From: Halioglobus sp. | GTDB lineage: Bacteria; Pseudomonadota; Gammaproteobacteria; Pseudomonadales; Halieaceae | Direction of reading: 5' to 3' | Assembly (NCBI GenBank): GCA_020443425.1 | Contig: JAGRIE010000002.1 | Coordinates: 62,001-126,000 of the forward strand | DNA: 64,000 bases | Shown: positions 33,588-42,366 of the stretch, one piece after another | How the letters are laid out: every line of letters starts with the position of its first letter | How positions within the stretch are numbered: the stretch's first letter is position 1 | Notes under the pieces: model-generated | What the model was told of the DNA's origin: nothing | The model's input: the letters and a program-made list of their open reading frames with translations, nothing else | Databases searched by the model: none | Made by a program: the position numbers and the translations under genes

Positions 33588-36500
33588 GTCGCGCTATGAC
33601 AACGAGAAAGGCCCGATCGGTTGGATGGCATCCAATCCCATCGCCGCCAATTTACTGCTGATCATCGTGCTCATCGCCGGCTTGTATGCGGCGCAGGGTA
33701 TTCGCAAAGAGGTCTTCCCCAGTTTCCCGACCGATACGTTCACCGTGACGGTGCCGTACCCGGGCAGCTCCCCGGAGGAGATTGAACAGGGCATCCTGCT
33801 CAAGGTCGAGGAGGAGTTGCGCGACATCGTCGGTATCAAGGAGATTCGCAGTACCGCGATGGAGGGCGTGGGCGTCGTCACGGTGGAAATGGAGGTGGGC
33901 AGTGATATTGGCAAAGCCCTCAACCAGGCGAAAGTCCGCGTCGACGGCATACCCGCCTTCCCGCTGGACGCGGAGGAGCCGATCGTCGAGGAGGTGATCA
34001 GCCGCGGTTACGCGATGCGGGTGAGCGTGTACGGCGATCTCGATGAGGTCGGCCTGAAACAGCTCACCGAGCAGGTGCGGGAGGAGATTCTCGATCTGGA
34101 GGGCATCAGCGAGATCCGTGTGCTGGGCGAGCGCAACTACGAGTTGTCCATAGAGGTATCGACCGAGGCCCTGCGGCGCTACGGTCTCGACTTTGACCAG
34201 GTGGTGGCCGCCGTCAAAAGCCGTTCCCGGGACCTGCCGGGAGGCAGTATGCGCACCGAGCAGGGTTCCATCAAACTGCGCTCGGTGTCGCAGGCCTATA
34301 CCGGCGAGGAGTTCGCCGCGCTGAACCTGCTGACGCGACCGGATGGCACCTCCATCAGGCTCGGTGAGGTGGCCCGGGTGGTCGATGGCTTTGAGGACCA
34401 GCCGGTTCTCAGTACCCTCAATGGCCGGCGTGCCATCACCCTGGTGATCGACCGGGTCGGCAACCAGGGTGTGCTGCAGATGACGGACGCCCTGCGCAGT
34501 TATATCGCCGACAAGCAGGCGCGTCTCTCCGACGGCGTCTTTATCGTCGGCTGGGTCGACGAGAGCAACATCCTGCGCGGGCGTATTGAACTGATGCTGC
34601 GCAATGCCGCCCAGGGCGCGATTCTGGTGGTCATCGCACTGGCGCTGTTCCTCGACCTGAGGCTGGCCCTGTGGGTGATCGTCGGCGTACCTTTTGCCAT
34701 GCTGGCAACACTGGCAACCATCTACTTTCTCGGCCTGCCGGTGTCTATCAATGTGCTGTCGGTGTTCGCCTTCATACTGGTGCTGGGGATACTGGTCGAT
34801 GACGGGATAGTGACGGCCGAGAGCGCCTATGCCTATTTACAGGAGGAGCGGCAGGGCCTGCCCAGTGTGCTGCGCGGTGTCCGCCGGGTGGCGACGGCGA
34901 CGATTTTCGGTGCGCTGACGACAATGATTGCATTTACGCCGACCCTGCTGATGACGGAGGGCTTCGCGCGTGTCGGCACCCATATGGGGCCGGTGGTGAT
35001 TCTCTGTATCTTCTTCTCCCTGATAGAGACCAAATTGATTCTTCCGGCCCACCTGCGGCACCTGCGCGTGGACGGGTCGACCCCGGGTGGCGTGCTCGGT
35101 GCGATCCAGCGATTCCAGGGCCGCTTCTCAACGGCGCTCACCAATTTCGCATCCGGCCCCTATCGCCGCTTCCTGCTGTTCTGCCTGCAGTACCGGTACA
35201 TCACGATTGCGGTCTTTGTCGCACTGTTCATTGTCTCGATGGCGCTGCTGCCTGCGGGCCTTGTCAGGTATGTGTTCTTCCCGAATGTGCCCTCTGACCA
35301 GATCTATGTGACGCTCGAGATGCCACAGGGCGCGCCGTGGGAGAAAACGCATGATTATGCGCGGCGTATAGAGGCTGCCGCACAGGTGATGAACGCGCGC
35401 TACCTGGACGAGGCCGGTACCACGGTGGATGTGATCCGCGAGCTGCTGGTGGTGTCGGAAAGTGATACCAGCGCCAGCATCGATATCGATCTCGTGCCCA
35501 GTGAGGAGCGCACCATCAGTTCTGTGGTGCTGGCGCAGTGGCTGCGGGAGGAGCTGGGCAATCTCGAGGGTATTCGCTCACTCACAGTCGACGCCGTGGC
35601 CGGTCCGCCGGGTGCGGCCCTGGAGTTGCAACTGCAGGGCCAGGACCTGGAGATGTTGCGGCTGGCGGCACAGGATGTAAAGCGCTCCCTCGCGCAGATG
35701 CGCGGTGTGCAGGACATCAGCGACAGCTTCAACTCCGGTGGCCGTGAGCTGGACATTCACGTCACCGCAGAGGGCGAGGCGCTGGGCCTGGGGGATGTCG
35801 ATCTTGCGCGGCAGGTGCGACAGGCGTTCTTTGGTGCCGAGATACAGCGTGTGCAGCGCGGCCGCAACGAGGTGCGGGTCTATGTGCGCCTGCCCGCCGC
35901 GGACCGCAGTCAGGTCGAGAGCCTGAACGGCCTGTGGATACGGCTGCCCGATGGCCGCAAGGTGCCGTTCTCCGTGGTCGGTACTGCCCACGAAACCACC
36001 GGGCTCAGCACCATCAACCGCATAGACCGCAAGCGTGTGGTCACCGTACAGGCCGATATCAACAAGATGGTGGTCGAGCCCAGTGAGGTGATCAATCTGC
36101 TGCAGGCCCGGGTGCTCCCTGAACTGCTGGTGAAATACCCCGGTATTCACTTCAATTTTGGCGGCGAGGCTGAAGCGCAGCAGAAGACATCGACGGCGCT
36201 GCTGTACGGGTTTGTGATTGTGCTGCTGATGATTTTCGGGGCGCTGGCGATACCGCTGAAGAGCTATGTTGAGCCGCTGCTGATTATGTCGGTCATTCCA
36301 TTCGGCATCATCGGCGCGATTCTGGGACACCTGCTGCTGGGCAAGGAAGTGAGCTTCCTGTCGGTGATCGGTATCGTCGGTCTCGTCGGTGTCGTGGTCA
36401 ACGACAGTCTGGTGATGGTCGATTTCATCAATCACCACATCGACGAGGGCCATGACTGGCGCTCGGCGGTGGTAGAGGCGGGGCCGAAGCGGTTCCGCGC

Positions 36501-36726
36501 GGTGATACTGACCTCCGTGACCACCTTCCTCGGCCTGTTACCGATCCAGCTGGAGACCTCGATACAGTCTGAATTTGTCAAACCGATGGCGATCTCGATT
36601 GCCTTCGGCGTGCTGTTTGCCACTTTTGTCACGCTGATCCTGGTGCCGGTCATCTACTTTGTGTCGAAAGACCTGGCGGAGCGGCTGAAAACCGCGTGGT
36701 CGGGGGAGGCCCAGCCAGGCCGCTAG
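33580..36726 (+). CDS. RND efflux transporter permease
   Basis: A 1048-residue trimeric proton-driven pump with the RND plan: TM1, a large periplasmic porter loop (about 40-330), TM2-6, a second porter loop (about 550-850) and TM8-12. Proton-relay acids are in the TM4 segment VLGILVDDGIVTAESAYAYL (two adjacent Asp). GEAEAQQKTSTALL precedes the last helices and SVIGIVGLVGVVVNDSLVMVDF marks TM10. It resembles the hydrophobe/amphiphile group but could also be of a less studied subgroup. ATG 33580 is preferred to GTG 33577. Confidence 0.94.
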   Translation: MVESRYDNEKGPIGWMASNPIAANLLLIIVLIAGLYAAQGIRKEVFPSFPTDTFTVTVPYPGSSPEEIEQGILLKVEEELRDIVGIKEIRSTAMEGVGVVTVEMEVGSDIGKALNQAKVRVDGIPAFPLDAEEPIVEEVISRGYAMRVSVYGDLDEVGLKQLTEQVREEILDLEGISEIRVLGERNYELSIEVSTEALRRYGLDFDQVVAAVKSRSRDLPGGSMRTEQGSIKLRSVSQAYTGEEFAALNLLTRPDGTSIRLGEVARVVDGFEDQPVLSTLNGRRAITLVIDRVGNQGVLQMTDALRSYIADKQARLSDGVFIVGWVDESNILRGRIELMLRNAAQGAILVVIALALFLDLRLALWVIVGVPFAMLATLATIYFLGLPVSINVLSVFAFILVLGILVDDGIVTAESAYAYLQEERQGLPSVLRGVRRVATATIFGALTTMIAFTPTLLMTEGFARVGTHMGPVVILCIFFSLIETKLILPAHLRHLRVDGSTPGGVLGAIQRFQGRFSTALTNFASGPYRRFLLFCLQYRYITIAVFVALFIVSMALLPAGLVRYVFFPNVPSDQIYVTLEMPQGAPWEKTHDYARRIEAAAQVMNARYLDEAGTTVDVIRELLVVSESDTSASIDIDLVPSEERTISSVVLAQWLREELGNLEGIRSLTVDAVAGPPGAALELQLQGQDLEMLRLAAQDVKRSLAQMRGVQDISDSFNSGGRELDIHVTAEGEALGLGDVDLARQVRQAFFGAEIQRVQRGRNEVRVYVRLPAADRSQVESLNGLWIRLPDGRKVPFSVVGTAHETTGLSTINRIDRKRVVTVQADINKMVVEPSEVINLLQARVLPELLVKYPGIHFNFGGEAEAQQKTSTALLYGFVIVLLMIFGALAIPLKSYVEPLLIMSVIPFGIIGAILGHLLLGKEVSFLSVIGIVGLVGVVVNDSLVMVDFINHHIDEGHDWRSAVVEAGPKRFRAVILTSVTTFLGLLPIQLETSIQSEFVKPMAISIAFGVLFATFVTLILVPVIYFVSKDLAERLKTAWSGEAQPGR

Positions 36727-36760
36727 CGGGAGGGCGTGTGTACCCGTCGCCGCGGTCAGG

Positions 36761-38197
36761 TTATTTGCCGCGTTGGAAAAGCGCGATAGCCTCGCTGTGC
36801 CCGGTGTGCGGGAACATATCCACTGCCGCCGCCTTGCTCAGGCGGTAGCCCGCCTGTTGCAGTATCTGTGCGTCCCGCAGCAGGGTCGCCGGGTGGCAGG
36901 AGACGTAGACGATGCGCTTCACTTTCGCCCGCGCCAGGGCCTCGCAGGCGGCCCTGGCGCCAGCCCTGGGGGGGTCGATGACGGCGATATCGGCACGGGG
37001 CAGTTCCACCTCGCCCGCCATCAGGTTGCGCGTGACAGCGCGCACATTCGTGATGCCGTTGCGCTGTGCGTTGGCGGTCACGCGCGCCGTCATGCCGCTG
37101 TCGCTCTCGAAGGCGTGGACGGTGCGGGCATGGCGCGCCAGCGGCAGGCTGAAATTGCCTATCCCGGAGAAGAGGTCGAGCGCGATCTCGTCACTGCCCG
37201 GGCGCAGCCAGTCCAGCGCTCGCGCCACCAGTTCAGTGTTGACCTGCCAGTGGGTCTGGGTGAAATCGCCCGGTTGGTAGCGCAGTTCCAGCGCGGCAGG
37301 GGTGGGCTCACCTTCCGACGCCTGCGGTATTGAGCGCAGGCACAGGTCGCCCTCTGCCATCAGCTCCTGGCGCAGGTTGACCTCCTCTTCACCCCATTCA
37401 TCGTGCAGCGACTCCCCGCGCGCTTTGCGCTGGGCGTTGAGTCGTACACGCAGTGCCACCACCGGCGCCACCAGCACTGCGGTGCGCAGTGCCGCCAGCA
37501 CCTTCTCGCCGGGGTTTGCGGCGAAATAGAAGCACAGCCCGATTCGATTGTCGCTGTCGGCGTCGATCTCGATTTCGCGCAGGCCCTGCAGGTCCGGGGC
37601 GTTCAGCAACTGTGCAGGCAGCGCCTTCACGGCCGCATTGACGGCCGCGTTTGCGACCGTGCAGTGCGCCAGGGTGACGGCCTCATGCGAGCGGTGCTGG
37701 CGCAGCGCCAGCAGATAGCGGCGATCCGGTGCGCGCGTGACCATCAGGCGCAGCCGGTGCCTGAAGCCGGCCCCTGCGCTGAGGATTGGCGGTTCCAGTT
37801 GCAGTGGGGTCATGGGCTGCAGTTTTGCCAGCAGTGTGGCCTGCTTGTGCTGTTGTTGTGCTTCCAGCGACCAGTGCTGCAGGCTGCAGCCCCCGCAATC
37901 CGCGTAAATGGCACACGCCGGAGATACGCGCTCGGGGTTGGGCGCCGTGTCTGCAATCCGCGCGATCATTGTCGCTTCATCATAGCCCTTGTTGACGGCG
38001 GTGCACTGTACGCTGACCTGTTCGCCCTCCAGCGCACCACTGACAAACACGATTTTGCCCTCGCGCCGCGCCACACCGCGGCCCTCTTCACTCATGCGCT
38101 CGATCGCCAGGGTGTCCTTGCCCCACAGCCTCTGCTGCGGTGTTTTCCTTGCTGCCCTGCGCGCAGGCCGGCGGGATGCTGTGGACCTGGCCGTCAC
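36761..38197 (-). CDS. rlmD: 23S rRNA (uracil(1939)-C(5))-methyltransferase RlmD
   Basis: A 478-residue methyltransferase of the RumA/RlmD type that makes m5U1939. An N-terminal TRAM domain (GRGVARREGKIVFVSGALEGE) is followed by the [4Fe-4S] cluster ligands in CAIYADCGGCSLQH with the fourth in LAHCTVA. The SAM domain has LDLFSGIGNFSLPLA and IDPPRAG, and the nucleophile Cys is in VYVSCHPATLLRD. It starts at GTG 38197 and overlaps the stop of the S4-domain gene as GTGA, implying coupling between two RNA-acting proteins. Confidence 0.96.
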   Translation of the reverse strand: MTARSTASRRPARRAARKTPQQRLWGKDTLAIERMSEEGRGVARREGKIVFVSGALEGEQVSVQCTAVNKGYDEATMIARIADTAPNPERVSPACAIYADCGGCSLQHWSLEAQQQHKQATLLAKLQPMTPLQLEPPILSAGAGFRHRLRLMVTRAPDRRYLLALRQHRSHEAVTLAHCTVANAAVNAAVKALPAQLLNAPDLQGLREIEIDADSDNRIGLCFYFAANPGEKVLAALRTAVLVAPVVALRVRLNAQRKARGESLHDEWGEEEVNLRQELMAEGDLCLRSIPQASEGEPTPAALELRYQPGDFTQTHWQVNTELVARALDWLRPGSDEIALDLFSGIGNFSLPLARHARTVHAFESDSGMTARVTANAQRNGITNVRAVTRNLMAGEVELPRADIAVIDPPRAGARAACEALARAKVKRIVYVSCHPATLLRDAQILQQAGYRLSKAAAVDMFPHTGHSEAIALFQRGK

Positions 38198-38406
38198 GCC
38201 AGCCGCACCTGCAGTGTCTCATCGGCGAAGCTGATGATATCCCCGTGCACGATTTTTCTGCGTTTGCGGGTCTCCTGCTCACCGTTAACGCTGACCAGGC
38301 CCTGGCTAATCACAAGCTTGGCCTCACCGCCGGTCGCGACCAGCCCTTCAAACTTCAGTATCTTGAACAGCTCGACGGGTTCTTTGGTAATCTCTACGGT
38401 GCGCAT
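38194..38406 (-). CDS. Small S4-domain RNA-binding protein (YbcJ-like)
   Basis: A 70-residue protein that is little more than one S4 RNA-binding domain. VELFKILKFEGLVATGGEAK and VISQGLVSVNGEQETRKRRK carry the conserved helix-turn and the Lys/Arg-rich face. YbcJ of E. coli has the same length and layout. It is fused by a 4-nt overlap to rlmD, which suggests a role in rRNA maturation. ATG 38406 has GGAA 6 nt upstream; ATG 38418 is an alternative. Confidence 0.9.
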   Translation of the reverse strand: MRTVEITKEPVELFKILKFEGLVATGGEAKLVISQGLVSVNGEQETRKRRKIVHGDIISFADETLQVRLA

Positions 38407-38518
38407 TGTCGGTTCCATATCAGCTGCATTGGCGGCGTGCAGTGTACCGTGAAACGCGCCACTGTTCGCGGGCGAATAGCGGCGCACTTGATCTCACCGT
38501 CGCTCTGGTCTTTACTAC

Positions 38519-38553
38519 ACAGCTGCCGGCGCGGCGGTTCCCAGGGCAGCTGT
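38519..38553. promoter_or_regulatory. Inverted repeat in the S4/glycine-zipper divergent gap
   Basis: ACAGCTGCC (38519-38527) and GGCAGCTGT (38545-38553) are perfect 9-bp arms with a 17-nt centre. It lies in the 246-nt gap between divergent genes and could be an operator. No gene is seen in the gap. Confidence 0.35.
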
Positions 38554-38652
38554 ATTCCTGTGTGCCGGTGTCTGCAGTTTCCCGGAAGGCGGGACATACT
38601 ATGAATAACATTGCGCTGTTGCAGTTGTAACGTCCCAGAGGAGTCAAGAAAG

Positions 38653-39243
38653 ATGCGTTTTATCAAGGCCAACTTTATTGCGGTGATGTCGCTACCACTG
38701 ATGCTGGCAGGCACGCCCGGCTATGCCCAGAAAGCGGGGCAGTCGGTGAAGATCAGTACCGGTATCGTGGAGAATGTCGAGCGCGTGACGCTGCAGTCAG
38801 AGGCGGGTACGGGGGCGCTGGTAGGCGGTGCGCTGGGTCTGTTGTCCGGCAGCGGTAAATCGACCAGTAAAAAGGCCCGCAACACGATCATCGGCGCCGG
38901 CGCGGGTGGCGCGCTTGCCAGTGCCACCCAGGGCAGCCGCAACGGTGTGGCTTATACCGTCCTCACGACCGACGGCAATGCGATCCGGGTCATCACCGAC
39001 CAGACCGAGATTATCAAGGGCGACTGTGTCGTCGTTGAGGAAACCGGCAGCACCACTAACGTCCGACGCGTGACATCCACGGCGTGCGATGCCGCATCAG
39101 CCAGGGCCAGGGAAGAGCTGCAGAACAGCTTTAAGATGGAGGCCAACGAGTGCCACAACGCCAAGCAGCAGCTGGTTGAGGCCACCACGGCCGAGCAGGT
39201 CGACCTCGCGCGGCGCAAGATGGAAATCCTGTGCAGTGATTGA
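38653..39243 (+). CDS. Exported glycine-zipper (SlyB-like) protein
   Basis: A 196-residue envelope protein. A signal peptide (MRFIKANFIAVMSLPLMLAGTPGYA) is followed by GTGALVGGALGLLSGSGKST and ARNTIIGAGAGGALASATQG, a glycine-zipper pair like the 2TM/SlyB domain that inserts in membranes. The rest (AYTVLTTDGNAIRVITDQTEI) resembles the beta domain of SlyB/YmgG-type proteins. Three Cys in the C-terminal half could form disulfides. No lipobox is present. Role in envelope integrity is an inference from the family. Confidence 0.78.
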   Translation: MRFIKANFIAVMSLPLMLAGTPGYAQKAGQSVKISTGIVENVERVTLQSEAGTGALVGGALGLLSGSGKSTSKKARNTIIGAGAGGALASATQGSRNGVAYTVLTTDGNAIRVITDQTEIIKGDCVVVEETGSTTNVRRVTSTACDAASARAREELQNSFKMEANECHNAKQQLVEATTAEQVDLARRKMEILCSD

Positions 39244-39310
39244 GGTTTTAACAGCGGTGTGAACGGAGCAGGCAGGGGATCGCAGCGGTAAGCAGCGGTC
39301 GCGGCCGCTG

Positions 39311-40870
39311 TCACTGCCGGGCGATACCGAGGCGCGCCATCGTGCGCACCAGGTTGCTGCGATCCAGTTTCAGTGAGCGGGCGGTTGCCGCCAGGTTGCC
39401 GTCGTGTTGTTGCAGTCTGCCGGCTATCAGTTCACGCTGAAATGCCTCGCTGCATTCGCGCAGGCCGTATGCAGGCTCGGCAGGTGACGCCGGTTGCAGC
39501 CCGTCTGGCCCCCGCGCTGTATCCGGTTCTGCCTCCTGCAGGCCGAGATGGTGAGGGGCAATGCTGATGACACGGCTGTCGCGACCCTGTTCGCGGATCG
39601 CTTTCAGCGCGGCGCGGCTCAGCAGGTGCTCGAGTTCGCGTACATTGCCCGGCCAGTCGTAGCGTTCCAGCAGCTGGCTCGCGTGTGCGGTCAGCCGCAG
39701 CCTGGCCACGCCGAGTTGATGCTGGTTTTTCTCCAGGAAATACCCCGCCAGCAGGATGCAGTCTTTCTCGCGCTCGCGCAGTGGCGGTACCGGCAGTGGG
39801 TAGACGCTGAGGCGGTGGTAGAGGTCGGCGCGAAAACGGCCCTCCCTGACCTCGCGCTGCAGGTCGCGGTTGGTGGCGGCGATAATGCGCACATCCACGG
39901 TGATGGTGCGGTCGCTGCCGATTCGCTGAATCTCGCCGCTTTGCAGTGCCCTGAGCAGCTTGGCCTGCACTGATAGTGGGAGCTCACCAACCTCGTCCAG
40001 CAACAAGGTGCCGCCATCCGCCAGTTCGAAGCGGCCGCTGCGGTCACTGGTGGCGCCGGAAAACGAGCCGCGCAGGTGCCCAAACAGTTCGCTCTCCACA
40101 ATATTTTCCGGCAGTGCCGCACAGTTGATCTGCACCAGCGGTTGCGCTGCGCGCTTTGAGGCCCGGTGGATGCTGCGCGCGACCAGTTCCTTGCCGACGC
40201 CGGTCTCCCCCGTGATCAGTACCGACAGGTCGGTTGGGGCAACGGTCTGGATTTCGGTGAACATCGCCTGCAGCGCCTGGCTGCGGCCGATGATGTCGTG
40301 AGTCGAATCGCTGGTCATCAGTTGTTGTGCAATCTGGTGCTGGTGCTCAGCGCGCAATTCCAGGGTTTCAATGTGCTGGCTGGTTTTGATAGCGGCGGCC
40401 ACGGCCGCGATATTGGCGCGGGTCTCCATCGGGTCCAGGTGATCGAAGGCCCCGGCTGACAGCGCATCCAGTGTCAGCACGCCCCAGGGCGTGTCGTCAA
40501 TATAGATGGCGCTGCCCATGCAGTCGTGTACGTGCAGTTGCTCGCGACCGTTTGCCACCAGGCCATCGTAAGGGTCTGGCAGCGGCGAGTTCGCCTCAAA
40601 GCGCGTCACAGTGCGATTTTGCAGGATGATCTCCAGGCGCGGGTGCTCATGGATTTTGAAACGCCTGGCGAGCGCCTCGCGCTTCAGGCCGATCACAGCC
40701 AGCGGGCGCAGTTCGTCGCCCTCCAGCTTTAGCAGTGCGATAGCGTCACAGCGCGCACCGTGCTCGCTGTGAGAGCGATGTAGCACTTCAAGCATGCGCT
40801 GGTAGCGCTCGCTGGCGGTCAGGTCGCGGTTCAGGTCCTCGACGATATCGATAAAGGGCAGTAAATCCAT
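39311..40870 (-). CDS. norR: Nitric-oxide-responsive sigma54 activator NorR (FhpR-like)
   Basis: A 519-residue enhancer-binding protein. The N-terminal GAF domain (about 20-170) would bind NO at non-heme iron and restrain the AAA+ domain. The AAA+ domain starts with DIIGRSQALQ; Walker A is TGETGVGKE, and Walker B lies in GGTLLLDEVGELPL. The sigma54-contact loop reads GSFSGA where NorR usually has GAFTGA. The C-terminal Fis-type HTH is DGNLAATARSLKLDRSNLVRTM. It is divergent from hmp with three matching sites between. ATG 40870 is preferred to TTG 40879. Confidence 0.93.
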   Translation of the reverse strand: MDLLPFIDIVEDLNRDLTASERYQRMLEVLHRSHSEHGARCDAIALLKLEGDELRPLAVIGLKREALARRFKIHEHPRLEIILQNRTVTRFEANSPLPDPYDGLVANGREQLHVHDCMGSAIYIDDTPWGVLTLDALSAGAFDHLDPMETRANIAAVAAAIKTSQHIETLELRAEHQHQIAQQLMTSDSTHDIIGRSQALQAMFTEIQTVAPTDLSVLITGETGVGKELVARSIHRASKRAAQPLVQINCAALPENIVESELFGHLRGSFSGATSDRSGRFELADGGTLLLDEVGELPLSVQAKLLRALQSGEIQRIGSDRTITVDVRIIAATNRDLQREVREGRFRADLYHRLSVYPLPVPPLREREKDCILLAGYFLEKNQHQLGVARLRLTAHASQLLERYDWPGNVRELEHLLSRAALKAIREQGRDSRVISIAPHHLGLQEAEPDTARGPDGLQPASPAEPAYGLRECSEAFQRELIAGRLQQHDGNLAATARSLKLDRSNLVRTMARLGIARQ

Positions 40871-40873
40871 GTC

Positions 40874-40886
40874 GGTCAAAATAACC
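40874..40886. promoter_or_regulatory. NorR binding site 1
   Basis: GGTCAAAATAACC fits GGT-N7-ACC, the known NorR enhancer pattern (core GT-N7-AC). It abuts the norR start, so it may also mediate autoregulation. Confidence 0.75.
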
Positions 40887-40893
40887 TATTAGG

Positions 40894-40906
40894 GGTCAGA
40901 ATGACA
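40894..40906. promoter_or_regulatory. NorR binding site 2
   Basis: GGTCAGAATGACA fits GGT-N7-AC(C) with one outer mismatch. Its centre is 20 bp from site 1. Confidence 0.7.
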
Positions 40907-40919
40907 CAGTTCTGGAGTG

Positions 40920-40932
40920 GGTCATTGTGACC
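40920..40932. promoter_or_regulatory. NorR binding site 3
   Basis: GGTCATTGTGACC is a perfect GGT-N7-ACC site and an extended palindrome. Its centre is 26 bp from site 2 and about 73 bp upstream of the predicted hmp transcription start. Confidence 0.8.
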
Positions 40933-40972
40933 TGGTGTATCGCAAACCCGCTGAATACAAAGGCCTGTGAGT

Positions 40973-40988
40973 TGGCATGAAACGTGCG
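40973..40988 (+). promoter_or_regulatory. Sigma54 (-24/-12) promoter of hmp
   Basis: TGGCATGAAACGTGCG matches the TGGCAC-N5-TTGCA layout, with GG at 40974-40975 and GC at 40986-40987 in exact spacing. The start of transcription would be near 40999, 41 nt before the hmp ATG. The three upstream NorR sites are well placed for activation by looping. Confidence 0.78.
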
Positions 40989-41039
40989 TTGCCAGAGAGA
41001 CAGATACGCAAAGCTACCATTCCCCCGGAGGAAACCACC

Positions 41040-42221
41040 ATGCTCGACCGCGCCACCATCGATGTCATCAAGGCCACTGTCCCCGCCGTCAGGGCGCATG
41101 CCGATGAGATCACCGCCTGCTTTTACCCGCTGATGTTTGCGCAGTATCCGGAGGTCGTGCCTTATTTCAACCAGACCAACCAGGGCAAGGGCACGCAGCC
41201 GAAAGCGCTGGCCAATGCCGTTGTCGCCTACGGCGCGAATATCGATGAATTGGGTAAGCTCAGTGATGCCGTCGCACAGATTGTGCAGAAGCACTGTTCG
41301 CTGGGGGTGCTGCCGGAGCATTACGATATCGTCGGCCACTGCCTGTTGCAGGCGATTGCCAAAGTACTCGGTGATGCCGCCACCGATGAGATTATCGAGG
41401 CCTGGGGTAAAGCCTACGGCCAGTTGGCCAGTATCCTGATCGACGCCGAGGAGTCCATCTATGTCGAAACGGAGAAAGCGCGCGGTGGCTGGCGCGGCGA
41501 GCGCGCGTTCAGGCTGGTCAGGCGCACCCCCGAAAGCGCAGTGATCACCTCGTTCTATTTTGCGCCGGTCGACGGCGGCGAGATCCCCGACTTTGAGCCG
41601 GGGCAGGCGGTCACTCTGGTGTTGAACATCGAGGGTGAAAGTGTGCGTCGCAATTACAGCCTGTCAGATGCGCCCGGTGCGCAGCACCTGCGCATCAGCG
41701 TGAAGCGCGAGCCGCAGGGCAGGGTGTCGAATTATCTGCACGATACGCTGGTTGAAGGCAGTGAGGTGCAGTTGCTGCCGCCGTCGGGGCGCTTTGTGCT
41801 GCGCAGGAATGACAAGCCGCTGGTGCTGTTGACCGGGGGTGTTGGTATCACACCGGCGATCAGTATGCTCAACGCCGAGGCGGGCCGCGGGCGCGATATC
41901 CGCTTTATTCACGCAGCGCTGAACAGCGAAGTCCATGCGTTCAGGGCCCATGTGGATCAACTGGCGGCAGCGAACGACGCCATTTCCACCTACTACGTCT
42001 ACAGCGAGCCCTGTGCGGACTGCGCGCCGCATGCGCAGGGATTTGTCACCGCTGACATGGTGGCGGCACAACTGCCGGCTGACCGCGACGTGGAGCTGTA
42101 TTTCCTCGGGCCCAAGCCGTTTATGACCGCCATGTACAAAATCGTCAGGGACCTCGGTGTGCCGGCAGCGCAGGTGCACTATGAGTTCTTTGGCCCCACT
42201 GAGGAACTGGAAGCCGGCTGA
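41040..42221 (+). CDS. hmp: Flavohemoglobin, nitric oxide dioxygenase
   Basis: A 393-residue cytosolic enzyme that converts NO and O2 to nitrate using NAD(P)H. The globin domain (1-140) has the proximal His in VQKHCSLGV and distal-side residues in CFYPLMFAQYPEVVPYFN. The reductase has the FAD motif RRNYSLSDAPG and the NAD motif LLTGGVGITPAISML, ending with HYEFFGPTEEL as in Hmp. GGAGG lies 8 nt before ATG 41040. Regulation by the divergent NorR through sigma54 is strongly supported by the intergenic sites. Confidence 0.96.
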   Translation: MLDRATIDVIKATVPAVRAHADEITACFYPLMFAQYPEVVPYFNQTNQGKGTQPKALANAVVAYGANIDELGKLSDAVAQIVQKHCSLGVLPEHYDIVGHCLLQAIAKVLGDAATDEIIEAWGKAYGQLASILIDAEESIYVETEKARGGWRGERAFRLVRRTPESAVITSFYFAPVDGGEIPDFEPGQAVTLVLNIEGESVRRNYSLSDAPGAQHLRISVKREPQGRVSNYLHDTLVEGSEVQLLPPSGRFVLRRNDKPLVLLTGGVGITPAISMLNAEAGRGRDIRFIHAALNSEVHAFRAHVDQLAAANDAISTYYVYSEPCADCAPHAQGFVTADMVAAQLPADRDVELYFLGPKPFMTAMYKIVRDLGVPAAQVHYEFFGPTEELEAG

Positions 42222-42319
42222 GCCGGCGCACTGCGCCCTATTGCTGCTTGCGATACCAAAATCGGCAATTGCAGAAAAGCCTACAATTTCGCAGAAAAGT
42301 AGCAAGCCGGCCGCGCGAT

Positions 42320-42350
42320 TTATCGTACACTCCAAGGGCATACACGATAA
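42320..42350. promoter_or_regulatory. Inverted repeat upstream of the lytic transglycosylase gene
   Basis: TTATCGT (42320-42326) and ACGATAA (42344-42350) form perfect 7-bp arms, 16 nt before the GTG start. It may be an operator overlapping the promoter; a trans-factor is not known. Confidence 0.35.
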
Positions 42351-42366
42351 CAAGGGATGTAACGGG

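Noticed and set aside
35578-36453. 291-codon minus-strand frame
   Set aside because: Antisense of the RND permease; composition is low-information and no motif is present.
39293-39310. CAGCGG/CCGCTG 6-bp dyad between the glycine-zipper gene and norR as a terminator
   Set aside because: Stem is short, lacks a U-tract, and such dyads are frequent by chance at this GC content.
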